From Sphingomonas vulcanisoli (GTDB lineage: Bacteria > Pseudomonadota > Alphaproteobacteria > Sphingomonadales > Sphingomonadaceae), in the NCBI RefSeq assembly GCF_011761305.1, contig NZ_JAAOZC010000004.1, forward strand, positions 248,001 to 312,000: a stretch of DNA of 64,000 bases, written 5' to 3'. Of this stretch, positions 42,018 through 51,853 are shown in pieces. Both the position numbers and the translations under genes were made by a program. Within the stretch, counting starts at the first letter, position 1. Each line of letters opens with the position of its first letter. The notes beneath the pieces were generated by a model, which saw only the letters and a list, made by a program, of their open reading frames with translations, was not told where the DNA came from and ran no database searches.

Positions 42018-43268
42018 CTAATCGTGCAATCGCCGTCTTAACCGAACCAGCGCCAGCGTCACGCCGGCCAACACGATCGGCACCGCCGCTGCCATCGCCC
42101 AATCGTGCCGCAATCCCGGCACCGCGCCGAGCGGATAGCCGATCAGCGCGACCAGATAATAGCTGATCGCGGCGACCGATAGACCTTCGACCGTCTGTTG
42201 CAGGCGCAGCTGCAGATCCGTGCGCCGGTCCATGGAGGTCAGCAGATCGCGATTCTGCTTGGCGAGCGCGATGTCGATCCGGGTGCGCAGCAATTCGCTG
42301 GTCCAGGCGGCGCGCTGTGACAAATCCTCAAGCCGCGCCGAAAAGGAATCGCAGGTCCGGACCGCTGGCGTCAGCCGGCGCTCGGTGAAATCGGCGAGCG
42401 TCTGGTGGCCGCGCACCAAGCCGATCCGCAAACTCGCGAGGCGATCGCTGCTGAGTTGGGCATAAGCCCGCGTCGCGCTCATCCGGTAGCGCGTCTCCGC
42501 GACCAGCCGGGCGAGTTCGGCCGAAAGATACGTGAGTTCGTCGAGTAACTGATCGTCTTCGGACGTCCGTTCCGCAACCGCGCGTGTCAGCTCGGCGAGC
42601 CGGGTCTCCAGGTTGCTGACCGTCGGCGTCAACCGCTGCGCAATCGGCAGACCGAGCAGCGCCATGTTGCGATAGTTGCCGAGTTCTTGAAGCCGCAGCA
42701 CCAGCTGCGCCGGTTCGTCCCCGGCGAGGTCGCGATCGAGCACGATCAGCCGCCCATACCCATCCGGATGGAGGCGGAAATCGGACAGGATCCGCGCCGC
42801 GCCATCGGCGACATCGCAGATCACTGTCGCCTCGGCCGCGAACCAGCCTTCACGGTCTTCCGGGGTCGGATCGGGCGTACCCGCGGCGACAAGCGCAATC
42901 TGGGTAGCCCTGAGAATCTCGCCAGGCATATCCGCCAAAACCGCTGCCAACTGCGGTTCGAAAAGGGCAGGGTCGAACAGCGCGTCGAAGTCGCCGCGGC
43001 GCAGCAGCGTGTAGGTCGCGAATTCGGTATGCCGCTCCCACACCAGCGTCACCGCGCCGATTGCGATCACCGCATATTTTTCCGCGACCGGTACGATAAC
43101 TTCAGCCGAGCCCGCCAGCGCGTCGATATGGTCGCGCGCCGCAGCGCCGGCGCCTTCGCCGAGCAGGGTTACGATCTGCATCAGCCGGCACGGCGCGGCG
43201 AAACGCGGCAGCCGCCGGACGTGCATCTCCTCGGAGATGGCGGCGCGTAGGGCGTGGCTACGGATCAC
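42018..43268 (-). CDS. DUF3422 family membrane protein
   Basis: A 416-residue protein of the DUF3422 family. The N-terminal soluble region contains LRAAISEEMHVRRLPRF, and the later part has a coiled region (LTYLSAELARLVAETRYRM) and two C-terminal membrane helices before a basic tail (VRLRRRLHD). The start is GTG. No biochemical function is established. In the middle the WERHTEFATYTLLRRG motif is typical of the family. It lies between the cytochrome/FNT pair and pufC on the same strand, separated from each by 65-67 bases. Confidence 0.85.
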   Translation of the reverse strand: MIRSHALRAAISEEMHVRRLPRFAAPCRLMQIVTLLGEGAGAAARDHIDALAGSAEVIVPVAEKYAVIAIGAVTLVWERHTEFATYTLLRRGDFDALFDPALFEPQLAAVLADMPGEILRATQIALVAAGTPDPTPEDREGWFAAEATVICDVADGAARILSDFRLHPDGYGRLIVLDRDLAGDEPAQLVLRLQELGNYRNMALLGLPIAQRLTPTVSNLETRLAELTRAVAERTSEDDQLLDELTYLSAELARLVAETRYRMSATRAYAQLSSDRLASLRIGLVRGHQTLADFTERRLTPAVRTCDSFSARLEDLSQRAAWTSELLRTRIDIALAKQNRDLLTSMDRRTDLQLRLQQTVEGLSVAAISYYLVALIGYPLGAVPGLRHDWAMAAAVPIVLAGVTLALVRLRRRLHD

Positions 43269-43301
43269 GACCAGGTCCGCAGCGCGGTGACAGAATATCG
43301 C

Positions 43302-43326
43302 GCGCCGCCGCCTTCCCCGGCGGCGC
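43302..43326 (-). terminator. GC-rich hairpin downstream of pufC
   Basis: GCGCCGCCG (43302-43310) pairs with CGGCGGCGC (43318-43326) around a seven-base loop, ten bases beyond the pufC stop in the direction of transcription. No T-run follows on the minus strand, so it may act as a 3' stabilising structure or a Rho-assisted end rather than a classical terminator. Confidence 0.45.
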
Positions 43327-43335
43327 CGCGCCAGT

Positions 43336-44439
43336 TCATTTCTTCGCCGTCATCTCAGCCGGCTTGTTGAACGCCGCTGGCACTGCGGTCGCTGCCGCCG
43401 GACCGCCTTCGGGCGCCGCTGTCGCAAGCGGCGGCCCCTTCAGCGCCGGTGCTTGGGCGATCATGCTGACCCCGCCAAGCGGCTTGGACTGGCCCTGGTG
43501 ACAGGTCGTGCAATTGACCTTGTACGGATCGCCGTGCGGGCCTTTGCGATAGGCGGGGAATACCGGCTGCAGCGAGCTGATATAATCCTCGTTGATATCT
43601 CGGACCATGCGGATGCCGTAGTAAGCGGTCGCCCGCTGCGCACGGCTGAGGTTCCAGGCACGGAACGACTGGGTGTTGTGGCAATAGGTACAATTGACCC
43701 CCAGCGCCGAGCTGATGTGCATCATCAGGCCGTAGGTCTTTTCCGCATCCTTGACCGAAACCACATGGTCTTTTGACGGGAAAGGCGAATTGCCTGCGAC
43801 GCGAATCTGCTGCTGGCCATTCAGGTAATCCGCGAACGGATCGGACGGCAGAGACGCATAACCCACGTTGGCCTCAGGCGTGTTCTGGCCGTGCTTGTTG
43901 CCAAGGATCGAACCCGGATGCGGCGTCCCCTGCGCGAAGGCCCATTTGTTGACGGGCACGGCATTGCCGCGATGGCAGGTGTAGCAGGTGACGCCGGTTT
44001 CCTTGACGTGGCTGGACCAGCGCGAATTGATGTTCCGCGTCATCTGCAGCATGCGCCGCGCGACGACCTTGGTATATTTCTCGTCGGACGCCATGTTCTC
44101 GGGATTGTGGCAATAATTGCAGCCCTGCTCGGGCGGCGCCACCCACTGGCTCATTTCGGCCATCAGATGATCGAACCGCTCCTTGCTGACCCCGCCGAGC
44201 ACCTTGAGGTTCTGATAGCTCTCGCCCGCGGTCGGCCCGCCATCGGGCGGCAGGGGATAGGGCGGCGCGGGGATTGCGCTTGCCTTTACGACGTGGCGAA
44301 CGTCGACGATCTGCTCGAGCCCCGTCCCGCGATAGCCGGTCTGGGTCTTCTGCTTCGCCCCGAACTCGCAACCGCCGAGCAGGAGGAGGCTCAGGCCGCC
44401 GATCGAGGCGATCGCGGCTTTGGTGAGGGCCCGGCTCAC
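43336..44439 (-). CDS. pufC: Reaction centre tetraheme cytochrome c subunit PufC
   Basis: A 367-residue tetraheme cytochrome that re-reduces the special pair on the periplasmic face. Four heme motifs are visible: CNYCH at 107-111, CYTCH at 152-156, CTYCH at 250-254 and CTTCH at 310-314. The N-terminus ends in a lipobox LLGGC with Cys24, so it is a lipoprotein, as in Blastochloris. An Ala/Pro-rich tail of about 50 residues follows the last heme. The start is GTG in a GTGA overlap with pufM. An upstream ATG in the same frame lies inside pufM and is rejected. Confidence 0.97.
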   Translation of the reverse strand: MSRALTKAAIASIGGLSLLLLGGCEFGAKQKTQTGYRGTGLEQIVDVRHVVKASAIPAPPYPLPPDGGPTAGESYQNLKVLGGVSKERFDHLMAEMSQWVAPPEQGCNYCHNPENMASDEKYTKVVARRMLQMTRNINSRWSSHVKETGVTCYTCHRGNAVPVNKWAFAQGTPHPGSILGNKHGQNTPEANVGYASLPSDPFADYLNGQQQIRVAGNSPFPSKDHVVSVKDAEKTYGLMMHISSALGVNCTYCHNTQSFRAWNLSRAQRATAYYGIRMVRDINEDYISSLQPVFPAYRKGPHGDPYKVNCTTCHQGQSKPLGGVSMIAQAPALKGPPLATAAPEGGPAAATAVPAAFNKPAEMTAKK

Positions 44440-45410
44440 TTCGGCGCTCCCGGCAGGGTGGCGGGATCGATGACGCCGGTCCCCGGATAGCTGGGTGCAT
44501 AGTGATGAAGCACTGCCCAAAGATACCAATTATCGACGACGGTGCCGGTCAGCAGGATGCCGATCGCGCCGCTCAGGGGGCACAGCACGGCGAACCACCA
44601 CGCCCAGCGGTGGATCGATTCCGCTGTCGCGTTGAAGCCCATCGTCCAGCGCCAGAACAAGGCACCGCGCTCGAATGCCGTGCCGCGATCGGTGATCTGC
44701 TCGATCTCGCGCTCGCTGCCGTAGCGTCCGGTCGCCAGGACCGTCGCGCCATGCATCGCGAACAGCATCGTCGATCCGTACAGGAACACGATCGAGAGGC
44801 AGTGGAACGGGTTGTAGAACAGGTTGCCGTAGCGGATCGAAAAAGCCGCGGTCCAATCGAGGTGCGGGAAGATGCCGAACGGCACCGCTTCGGCCCAGCT
44901 GCCCATCAGCATCGGGCGGATGAAGCCGAGGGTGATGATCAGGAAGATACCCGCGCCGAACGCCCAGGCGACATGCGTTCCCATGCCGAGCGCACGCGCG
45001 CGGCGGAAGGTCCGCAGCCACCACAGCAGCAGCGAGGTCGTCATGCAGAAGCCCGCCATCTGCCACCAGCCGCCCTCCGCGAGCGGGACGAGCAGCTTGA
45101 AGCCCCATTGCGGCCCGGGCGGTTCGAGCGCGAGCCAGGGCAGTTGGCGGACAAACTGGATCGGGTTCCAGTTGACGCTCGCGAACATGTTGAGCCCGAT
45201 GATCTCGAACGCCAGGAAGGCGAAGGTCAGCGAGGCCATGCCGATTGGGCCGAGGTAAACCGGGCCGATCTGCGCGGCCCCCAGCTTGCCGAGCCAGTAA
45301 TTGTACCCCCCCTCGCCGCTGCGCTGGAAGGTGCTGTCGCGCAGGCGGGGCCCCGCTTCGTGCGGCCCCCGCAGCTGCACTTGGGTGAACATGTTCTGAT
45401 AGCGTGCCAT
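44436..45410 (-). CDS. pufM: Reaction centre M subunit PufM
   Basis: The 324-residue M subunit, five membrane helices, binding half of the special pair, accessory pigment, QA and iron. Recognisable parts are [40 protein letters not shown], the [20 protein letters not shown] helix with pigment and iron histidines, and [20 protein letters not shown]. It overlaps pufC by GTGA and follows pufL by 20 bases. Confidence 0.98.
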   Translation of the reverse strand: MARYQNMFTQVQLRGPHEAGPRLRDSTFQRSGEGGYNYWLGKLGAAQIGPVYLGPIGMASLTFAFLAFEIIGLNMFASVNWNPIQFVRQLPWLALEPPGPQWGFKLLVPLAEGGWWQMAGFCMTTSLLLWWLRTFRRARALGMGTHVAWAFGAGIFLIITLGFIRPMLMGSWAEAVPFGIFPHLDWTAAFSIRYGNLFYNPFHCLSIVFLYGSTMLFAMHGATVLATGRYGSEREIEQITDRGTAFERGALFWRWTMGFNATAESIHRWAWWFAVLCPLSGAIGILLTGTVVDNWYLWAVLHHYAPSYPGTGVIDPATLPGAPK

Positions 45411-45430
45411 CGCGCACCTTCCCCCTTATC

Positions 45431-46258
45431 TTATTTGGACCAGATCGGCAGATTGAGCCACCACGTCCACCATTCGGGCCAGCCGCGCGTCCAGAGCGGC
45501 CCCGAGATGATGATGCAGATCGCGCTCCAGAACCCTGCCGACAATGCCAGGAACAGGCCGAGACGGTGGATGCCCAGCGTGCCGACCGAATAGCCGATCG
45601 TATCGCGGAAGAAGGCGTCCTCATATTCGGGCGACTTCACCGCTTCGCCGGGTGCCGGATTGACCGACGAGAGCACCAGCGCACCGTGAAAGGCGAGCGC
45701 TCCGCCGGTGACGAAGAAGAAGCTAACCGCGATCATATGCGCGGGGTTGTAGTGGAAGTGGAGATATTGGTAGCCGGTGTTCGACACCCAATCGAGATGG
45801 CTGAAGATGCCGTAGGGGAAACCGAACCCCCAGGCGCCGAGCAGCCAGGGGCGGATCACCACCAACGATACATAAGCGAAAATCGCGAAGCCGTAGGCAA
45901 AGGGGACATGATATCCCATGCCCAGCTTTCGGCAGATCTCGACCTGGCGGAGCGCCCAGGATGTGAAGGCGCCGATCGCGCAGATCGTGATGATCTGCCA
46001 CAGCCCTCCTTCGCGCAGAGGCGCCAAGCCCAGGCCATATTTCAAATCAGGCGGCGCGATGCTGATGAGCCACGGATTCCACGTGTGCCCCAGTGAGGCG
46101 GCGTAGAAGATCAGCGCCGTGCCCAGCGATGCCGTGATCGCGGTAATGACGCCGAAGAATCCGACGTAGAAGGGGCCGACCCAGAAATCGAACAGGTCGC
46201 CGCCAATCAGCGTCCCTCCCCGCACCCGGTATTTTCGCTCGAAGCTCAGCAGCGCCAT
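45431..46258 (-). CDS. pufL: Reaction centre L subunit PufL
   Basis: The 275-residue L subunit with five membrane helices. It begins [20 protein letters not shown], contains [20 protein letters not shown] with the pigment-binding histidines, and ends in the canonical helix [18 protein letters not shown]. It is separated from pufA by 109 bases holding a strong stem-loop, which probably sets the high ratio of LH1 to RC transcripts. Confidence 0.98.
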   Translation of the reverse strand: MALLSFERKYRVRGGTLIGGDLFDFWVGPFYVGFFGVITAITASLGTALIFYAASLGHTWNPWLISIAPPDLKYGLGLAPLREGGLWQIITICAIGAFTSWALRQVEICRKLGMGYHVPFAYGFAIFAYVSLVVIRPWLLGAWGFGFPYGIFSHLDWVSNTGYQYLHFHYNPAHMIAVSFFFVTGGALAFHGALVLSSVNPAPGEAVKSPEYEDAFFRDTIGYSVGTLGIHRLGLFLALSAGFWSAICIIISGPLWTRGWPEWWTWWLNLPIWSK

Positions 46259-46310
46259 GGCATCTCTCCGTTCCCCGACAGGCGCCGGAGATCGTTGCTT
46301 TCAGGGTATC

Positions 46311-46347
46311 GGGTGGACGGCGCCGGCCTTTCCGGCCCCGTCCACCC
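46311..46347 (-). ncRNA. pufA-pufL intercistronic stem-loop
   Basis: GGGTGGACGG (46311-46320) pairs perfectly with CCGTCCACCC (46338-46347), and the enclosed bases form a further stem GCCGG/CCGGC around a short loop. It starts 21 bases downstream of the pufA stop and lies ahead of pufL. In Rhodobacter a comparable hairpin protects the pufBA message from 3' decay and raises antenna over reaction-centre expression. The same role is inferred here. Confidence 0.8.
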
Positions 46348-46367
46348 GCAATCGCGAGTCCTTGCGA

Positions 46368-46556
46368 TCAGGTTCCCGCGGGAGCGGCGGGCGCGGTAGC
46401 CGCAGCGGCGACAGGCGCCTTGTGCGGGCCATCGAGCCAGTTGAACCGATCGGTGCTGAGCAAGATGAAGTGAATCAGCAGTGCAAGCACGAACAGGAAG
46501 ATAAACAAGGCGACCAGCGCGCGGCGCGGATCGAAGATCAGCCAAATTCTCCACAT
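46368..46556 (-). CDS. pufA: Light-harvesting 1 alpha polypeptide
   Basis: A 62-residue LH1 alpha chain: short N-terminus [18 protein letters not shown], one membrane helix with the bacteriochlorophyll-ligating histidine in [18 protein letters not shown], and an Ala/Pro-rich tail. GAAGGA precedes the ATG. It lies 45 bases after pufB. Only this antenna pair is present in the window; no LH2 (puc) genes are seen. Confidence 0.96.
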   Translation of the reverse strand: MWRIWLIFDPRRALVALFIFLFVLALLIHFILLSTDRFNWLDGPHKAPVAAAATAPAAPAGT

Positions 46557-46601
46557 AACGTGGGTCCTTCTCTTTATTGTCGAAGTGTCAGAGGGCTCGG
46601 A

Positions 46602-46757
46602 TCAGAGCCAAGGCCGCCAGTTCCACACCAGCACATGGGCGACGATCGCCACGGCCGTGAAGATCAGGAAGCTGGTGATGAACAGCTTGTGGAACTCTTT
46701 CGCTTCTTCTGGGGTGAGGTACGTTCCCGGCCCCATCCTTTCGTTTGGATCGTTCAT
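46602..46757 (-). CDS. pufB: Light-harvesting 1 beta polypeptide
   Basis: A 51-residue LH1 beta chain. It contains [20 protein letters not shown], with the outer conserved histidine, and [16 protein letters not shown], with the pigment-ligating histidine and aromatic C-terminus. The ATG at 46757 is taken as the start; the longer in-frame reading upstream runs through non-coding sequence and bchZ. GTAGA-type weak Shine-Dalgarno precedes it. Confidence 0.95.
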   Translation of the reverse strand: MNDPNERMGPGTYLTPEEAKEFHKLFITSFLIFTAVAIVAHVLVWNWRPWL

Positions 46758-46854
46758 TCTACGTCTCCATGGTTCCCGACGAGGGTAGGAGCGTGAAAAT
46801 AACGCGCTCCCCGGCGGCATCCACGCGGGCGGTGTACCCACGGGGATCTGTTGG

Positions 46855-46872
46855 CCCGTGCACATGCACGGG
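46855..46872 (-). promoter_or_regulatory. Palindromic hairpin between bchZ and pufB
   Basis: CCCGTGCA-CA-TGCACGGG is a perfect palindrome with 8-bp arms, located 16 bases after the bchZ stop in the bchZ-pufB gap (46758-46887). It could be an RNA-processing or stability element in the bchCXYZ-puf superoperon, or an operator. No pufQ frame and no TGT-N12-ACA site are present in this gap. Confidence 0.5.
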
Positions 46873-46887
46873 AAAGGCGGGCCGCGC

Positions 46888-48333
46888 TCATGACGCGCGG
46901 CTTTCAGTGATCGCGAGCGCCAGGCGCTCGCTGGTGACAGAGGGTTCGCCCGCGCGGCGCGCGGCGCGCTCCGCGGCGTCACGGATGCGCTTGGCCATCG
47001 AGATGCGCACGAGCACCGGCTCGCGCTCGACGATCGCGTCGAACTCGGTCTTGGCCGCATCGTCCCACATCACTTCGCGCTCGATCCGCGCCGGTGTCGG
47101 CTCGGCCTTGTCGAGCTGGCCGGCGAGGGGGAGGATGTGGAAAAGCGCATCGAACAGCGCGTTGCACACTTCCTGGATGAGATAGGTGGCGCCGGAATAA
47201 CCCATGAACGGCGTTCCGGTATGGCGGCGGATCACCGCGCCGGGAAAACTCGCCGGGATATAGACACCGCGCCCGCCGGCTTCCGCCATGTACATGCGTT
47301 CGTTGAAACTGCCGAACAGGACCAGCGGCGGAGTGTCGCGGATCATGTCCTTGACGGCCTGATTGTCGGACTTCGCCCCTGCGCAGCGCGACACCGCGAA
47401 GGTGCACGGCAGGCCCATATCGTCCTCGAGGAACTTGCGGATGCCGCGCGCATAAGTGTCGGTGGCGACGATGCCGAAGCTCGCCGTGCCGAAGAAATCC
47501 TGCGTCACCGACCGCCACAGGTCCCACAGCGGCTTGATCGTGGTGTGCTTCTCGCGCGCGATGAACGGCTCGGGGTCGAGGCCCGTCAGTTCCCCGAGCT
47601 TGCGCAGAAACAGTGTCGTGCTCTCCAGCCCGATCGGTGCCTGCAGGTAAGGCCGCTCCAGTGTCTCGCAAAGACCGCGACCGAATTCGCGGTACATGCA
47701 CACATTGACCTCGGCGTCCGCCAGCTTCTTGACGTCGGCGAGGTGGCTGCCGAGCGGGAACACCATGCCGACCTCGGCGCCGATGCCCTCGATCAGCCGC
47801 CGGATCTCGGCGAGATCGGACGGCATGTTGAAGGTGCCGTACATCGGCCCGATGATGTTGATCTTGGGCTTCTGGCCCTCCTTGCGCGGGCGCAGCGCGG
47901 GAACCTTCTTCGGCCCGAACTGCGTCCACAGCCAGGTCAGCGCGCGGTCACCGGACTGCCACTGATCCTCGTCGATCGTGCGCGGCAGGAAGCGCTGGAT
48001 GTTGGTGCCCTCGGGCGTCACGCCACCGCCGATCATCTCGGCGATCGAACCCGTTACGACAACCGCGGGCAGATCGGGATCGAGGGTCTTCCACGCGCGC
48101 TTCATTGCGCCCTCGGTGCCGTCGCGGCCCAGCTCCTGTTCGCCCAGCCCGGTGACGACGATCGGCAGCTCATGCGGCGGCAGGCCGTCCGTATAATGGA
48201 GCACCGACGTGACCGGCAGATTCTCGCAGCCGACCGGGCCATCGATGATGACCTGCAGGCCCTTGATCGCGGTGAAGGCGTAAACCGCGCCCCAATAGCC
48301 GCCGGCGCGATCATGATCGATGATCAGGGTCAT
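46888..48333 (-). CDS. bchZ: Chlorophyllide a reductase subunit Z
   Basis: The 481-residue BchZ subunit of the nitrogenase-like chlorophyllide a oxidoreductase. It begins [20 protein letters not shown] and contains [20 protein letters not shown] and the [19 protein letters not shown] motif. The ATG at 48333 overlaps the bchY stop as ATGA; the longer in-frame reading lies within bchY. It is followed by pufBALMC in the same direction, the classic superoperon layout. Confidence 0.96.
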   Translation of the reverse strand: MTLIIDHDRAGGYWGAVYAFTAIKGLQVIIDGPVGCENLPVTSVLHYTDGLPPHELPIVVTGLGEQELGRDGTEGAMKRAWKTLDPDLPAVVVTGSIAEMIGGGVTPEGTNIQRFLPRTIDEDQWQSGDRALTWLWTQFGPKKVPALRPRKEGQKPKINIIGPMYGTFNMPSDLAEIRRLIEGIGAEVGMVFPLGSHLADVKKLADAEVNVCMYREFGRGLCETLERPYLQAPIGLESTTLFLRKLGELTGLDPEPFIAREKHTTIKPLWDLWRSVTQDFFGTASFGIVATDTYARGIRKFLEDDMGLPCTFAVSRCAGAKSDNQAVKDMIRDTPPLVLFGSFNERMYMAEAGGRGVYIPASFPGAVIRRHTGTPFMGYSGATYLIQEVCNALFDALFHILPLAGQLDKAEPTPARIEREVMWDDAAKTEFDAIVEREPVLVRISMAKRIRDAAERAARRAGEPSVTSERLALAITESRAS

Positions 48334-49850
48334 GTGCCGATATGCTCCTCGGCTTTCGCGGCAGCGATGCGCTTGGCCGCGAACTTGGCCTTGAACTCGG
48401 GACGATCGACCGGGGTATTCTCCCAGACGCCCGCCGTCGGACCGGCACCCACGCCCTCGAAAAAGGCGGTCATCTTGTCGAAACGATGCTGGTTGGCGAG
48501 CGCGGCATTGACGACCATCGCCAGACTGCCCGCACCCGCCGGCCCCATCAGCGGCCGCGCCGAAATGAGGTTGGTGAAGTAGAGCGCCGGGATCGCTTTC
48601 TGCTTGGCGTGCTGCACCACCGGCGTGGTGCCGATCGCGAGATCGGGGCCATATTCCTCGACCGCGGCGATATCCTGTTCGAGACTCGCGCGATACTGAA
48701 CCCGGGCGCCGTGCGCTTCGAGCCATTCACGATCGGGATCGGACCAGACGGTACGCGGGCAGGCGGTGCCCACGTAGGGAACGTCAGCGCCGCTTTCGAT
48801 CAGCAGCCGCGCGACGAGCAGTTCGGAGCCCTCATAACCCGAGACGGTGATCCGCCCTTTGATCGGCTTGGCCGCGAGCGCGCCGCGGATCGCGGGAATG
48901 AAGCGGTTCTTCGAAGCGTCAATCTTGTCCTGGGCGACGCCGCAGGCCTGGCCGATCGCGTCGAGCCACGCCGCCGTGCCGTCCGCACCCACAGGGGCCG
49001 AACCGACCACCGTCCGCCCCGCCGCTTCGAATTCGCGGATGCTGGCGGTGTAGAAGGGATGGATCGCACCGACGACCGCGCAATCCAGCGCCGAATAGAG
49101 TTCGCGCCACTCGCGGGTCGGGACGACCGGGCCGGCGGCCAACCCCAGCGGCTCGAGCATCAGCCCGATGCCCGGCGGGTCGGCCGGGAACATCTCCCCG
49201 AGGAGAGTCACGGTAGGCCGGTCGGGCCGTTCTTTGGGCGCGGCGACGGGGCCGACTTCGGCCTCCTTGCGCGCGTAATTGAGCATCGCGCCGGCGAGCA
49301 CGTCCTTCGCCTCGGCATGGGTCGGCACGCCGAAGCCGGGCACATCGATGCCGATCACGCGGACACCGTTGATGTGGTCGGGCAGCAGTTGCAGCGGCAC
49401 GCCCGATGCGGTCGGCACGCACAGATTGGTGACGATGATCGTGTCGTACAGCGCCGGATCGGCAAGATCGTGGACCGCGTCGCGGATATCCTCGAACAGC
49501 TTGCCGGTGACGAGCGTCTCCGAAGAGAAGGGCACGTAGCCGACGCTGCGTTTCGCCCCGTAGAAATGGGACGTGAAGGTAAGACCATAGACGCAGCAGG
49601 CGGAGCCCGACAGCACGCTGGCGGTGCGCCGCATGCGCAGGCCGACACGCAGCGATCCGAACGCGGGGCACATCGATTGCGGCTGATCGTGCGGGCCTTG
49701 CGGATAATCGGCGGCGTAGCGATCGAGGATATCGGACTTGCCCGCCTTCGCGGCAGCCTCCCGCATCACGTCCTTCGACCCGCATCCGCCTTCAACCGGC
49801 ACCGCCAGGTCCATCCGGTCGCGATCGCGCGGGAGGGTTTCCACGTCCAC
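48330..49850 (-). CDS. bchY: Chlorophyllide a reductase subunit Y
   Basis: The 506-residue BchY subunit, partner of BchZ in the catalytic component that reduces ring B. Cluster-ligand cysteines are in [15 protein letters not shown] and [20 protein letters not shown]. The start is GTG at 49850, with a second GTG at 49844 also possible. It begins three bases after the bchX stop. Confidence 0.95.
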   Translation of the reverse strand: MDVETLPRDRDRMDLAVPVEGGCGSKDVMREAAAKAGKSDILDRYAADYPQGPHDQPQSMCPAFGSLRVGLRMRRTASVLSGSACCVYGLTFTSHFYGAKRSVGYVPFSSETLVTGKLFEDIRDAVHDLADPALYDTIIVTNLCVPTASGVPLQLLPDHINGVRVIGIDVPGFGVPTHAEAKDVLAGAMLNYARKEAEVGPVAAPKERPDRPTVTLLGEMFPADPPGIGLMLEPLGLAAGPVVPTREWRELYSALDCAVVGAIHPFYTASIREFEAAGRTVVGSAPVGADGTAAWLDAIGQACGVAQDKIDASKNRFIPAIRGALAAKPIKGRITVSGYEGSELLVARLLIESGADVPYVGTACPRTVWSDPDREWLEAHGARVQYRASLEQDIAAVEEYGPDLAIGTTPVVQHAKQKAIPALYFTNLISARPLMGPAGAGSLAMVVNAALANQHRFDKMTAFFEGVGAGPTAGVWENTPVDRPEFKAKFAAKRIAAAKAEEHIGT

Positions 49851-49853
49851 CGA

Positions 49854-50837
49854 TCAGACCGCGTCGTACACGACTTCGAGGCTCGGCTTGGTGACATATT
49901 CCGCGCCGCGCATGTCGGCCTGCGTCGCGGGCCTGAGCGAATAGTCCGCCCCCGTGACGTCAGCACTGAACAGGTTGAGCAGCCCATCCTGATCGAGCGG
50001 AGCCGGGCGCAGCGGTGGCGCTTCGGCGACGTTGACCGCGAGCTCCTCGAACAACGAAGCCCATTCGCCGCCGGGCTTGCCGATGATCTGGTAGTTGGCG
50101 CTCTTCTTGCGGATATCCTCGTTAGCCGGGATCGCGCACAGCACCGGGATGCCCACCGCCTCGGCAAAGGCATTGGCCTCGCCGGTGCCGTCATCCTTGT
50201 TGAGGATCATGCCGGCCACGCCGACATTGCCGCCCATCTTGCGGAAATATTCGACCGCCTTGCAGACGTTGTTCGCCACATAGAGCGATTGCAGATCGTT
50301 GGAGGCGACGACGATCACCTTCTGACACATGTCGCGCGCGATCGGCAGGCCGAAGCCGCCGCACACCACATCGCCCAGAAAATCGAGCAGGACGTAATCG
50401 AAGCCCCATTCGTGGAAGCCCAGTTTCTCGAGCGTCTCGAACCCATGGATGATCCCGCGCCCGCCGCAGCCGCGGCCGACTTCCGGCCCGCCCAGCTCCA
50501 TCGCGAACACGCCGTCGCGCTGGAAGCAGACGTCCTCGATGCCGATTTCCTCGCCCGCCAGCTTCTTCTTCGAGCTGGTCTCGATAATCGTCGGGGTCGA
50601 TTTGCCGCCGAACAGCAGGCTGGTCGTGTCGCTCTTGGGATCGCAACCGATCAGCAGCACGCGCTTGCCCTGCTGCGCCATCATGTAACTGAGGTTCGCC
50701 AGCGCGAAGGATTTGCCGCTGCCGCCCTTACCATAGATCGCAATGATCTGGGTCTGTTTGGTCACCGGGCCGGTGGGTACAGGATCGGGCTCGAACGAGG
50801 CTTCCTCGCGCAGCACGCCGGGATCGAACATGCTCAT
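49854..50837 (-). CDS. bchX: Chlorophyllide a reductase iron-sulfur ATPase BchX
   Basis: A 327-residue NifH-like electron donor for BchYZ. Walker A is AIYGKGGSGKSFALANLSYM, with cysteine ligands in GRGCGGRGI and [13 protein letters not shown] chose the ATG at 50837 because it forms an ATGA overlap with the bchC stop; the longer in-frame start lies inside bchC. Confidence 0.96.
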   Translation of the reverse strand: MSMFDPGVLREEASFEPDPVPTGPVTKQTQIIAIYGKGGSGKSFALANLSYMMAQQGKRVLLIGCDPKSDTTSLLFGGKSTPTIIETSSKKKLAGEEIGIEDVCFQRDGVFAMELGGPEVGRGCGGRGIIHGFETLEKLGFHEWGFDYVLLDFLGDVVCGGFGLPIARDMCQKVIVVASNDLQSLYVANNVCKAVEYFRKMGGNVGVAGMILNKDDGTGEANAFAEAVGIPVLCAIPANEDIRKKSANYQIIGKPGGEWASLFEELAVNVAEAPPLRPAPLDQDGLLNLFSADVTGADYSLRPATQADMRGAEYVTKPSLEVVYDAV

Positions 50838-51799
50838 ATCTGTCTCCAGTCGAGGACCATCTTCAGGCAATCAGGATCGTCGAACGCCTGCGGATAGGCT
50901 TGCAGTGCCTCGGCGGCGGGGCGCGCGTGGCTGATCAGACCGCCAAGATCGAGGTGTCCCGCATCGACAAGCGCGAGCGTCGCGGCGATGTCTGCGGGGG
51001 TGAATTCGGCAGCGATCCGCACGGAGGCCTCACGCATGAACGCGGGCGGGAAGGCGAACGACAGTCGATCGTAAAAGCCCGCGAGCACGACACCGCCACC
51101 CTTGGCGATCCGGGCGAAGGCGATATCGAGGATATCGGCGGCGCCGCTTGCGTCACATATCGTACGATAGTCGCGGCGGTCGTCGCTGGCGGGATCGATC
51201 ACGGCATAAGCAGCATCGCCGCGGCGCGCGGGATTGTTCTCCCAGACGGTCGGCGTGACGCCGCCCTTCGCAGCCGAAATCCGTGCGATCAGCCGGCCGA
51301 GGATGCCATGGCCGATGATCAGATCCGGCATGCCCCCGATCGCAATCGCATGATGCGCGGTTGCGGCCAGTGCTAGGAGGATGCCGTCGCGGCCGAGCGA
51401 CTCGGCAATGGGGATGGCCCGGGCCGAGGGTAGGATGACCGTGCGGGCGGTGCCGCCGAACAGGCCGCGGGCATCGGCGAAGCAGTTGGCGCCGGGCACG
51501 AACACCCACTCGCCGATCCGCCCGCGGGCATCAGCGCCCGCATCGACGACCCGGCCGACCGACTCATATCCCGGGACCAACGGATATCCCATGCCGGGAA
51601 AGTTCGGCATGCGGCCGGTCCACAGCAATTTCTCGGTGCCGGAGGAAATGCCGCTCCAGTCGATCTCGACCTGGATGTCGCCGGCGCCCATCGGGGACAG
51701 GGTCAGCGATCGAAGATCGAGCCTTTCCGGTCCTTCCAAGATCACCGCCAGCGCGCGCATTCCGCTCGTCCCCGTTCGCGTGCTGGTCTGGATAGCCAA
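50834..51799 (-). CDS. bchC: Bacteriochlorophyllide 3-hydroxyethyl dehydrogenase BchC
   Basis: A 321-residue medium-chain dehydrogenase that oxidises the 3-hydroxyethyl group to acetyl. It has the typical LVPGYESVGRVVDAGADARG and the nucleotide-binding LIIGHGILGRLIARI. It is the first gene of the bchCXYZ-pufBALMC superoperon. The ATG at 51799 has GAGG six bases upstream, but an internal ATG at 51760 begins the MRALAVILEGPERL that lines up with known BchC N-termini, so the true start could be 13 codons in. Confidence 0.95.
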   Translation of the reverse strand: MAIQTSTRTGTSGMRALAVILEGPERLDLRSLTLSPMGAGDIQVEIDWSGISSGTEKLLWTGRMPNFPGMGYPLVPGYESVGRVVDAGADARGRIGEWVFVPGANCFADARGLFGGTARTVILPSARAIPIAESLGRDGILLALAATAHHAIAIGGMPDLIIGHGILGRLIARISAAKGGVTPTVWENNPARRGDAAYAVIDPASDDRRDYRTICDASGAADILDIAFARIAKGGGVVLAGFYDRLSFAFPPAFMREASVRIAAEFTPADIAATLALVDAGHLDLGGLISHARPAAEALQAYPQAFDDPDCLKMVLDWRQI

Positions 51800-51812
51800 C
51801 CTCGCAACCGTA

Positions 51813-51852
51813 ACTTTACCCTGACACTTGTTGTTGTCAACTAATTTGGACA
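51813..51852 (-). promoter_or_regulatory. bchC promoter with exact PpsR site
   Basis: Read on the minus strand, TGT-CCAAATTAGTTG-ACA (51852-51835) is an exact TGT-N12-ACA operator. Its right half overlaps a consensus -35 TTGACA (51840-51835). TAAAGT (51818-51813) lies 16 bases further as a -10. The start codon of bchC would follow within about 7-50 bases. A PpsR dimer bound here would block RNA polymerase, as known for bchC in Rhodobacter. Confidence 0.85.
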
Positions 51853-51853
51853 G

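Noticed and set aside
43269-43335. Search for pufX or another small puf gene beyond pufC
   Set aside because: The gap is 67 bases, mostly a GC-rich hairpin, with no coding potential.
46758-46887. Search for pufQ between bchZ and pufB
   Set aside because: No frame of suitable length, start or hydrophobic profile exists in the 130 bases.
48342-50897. Plus-strand open frame of about 850 codons across bchX, bchY and bchZ
   Set aside because: Spans three well-identified genes on the other strand, with no recognisable domain and the compositional signature of an antisense shadow.
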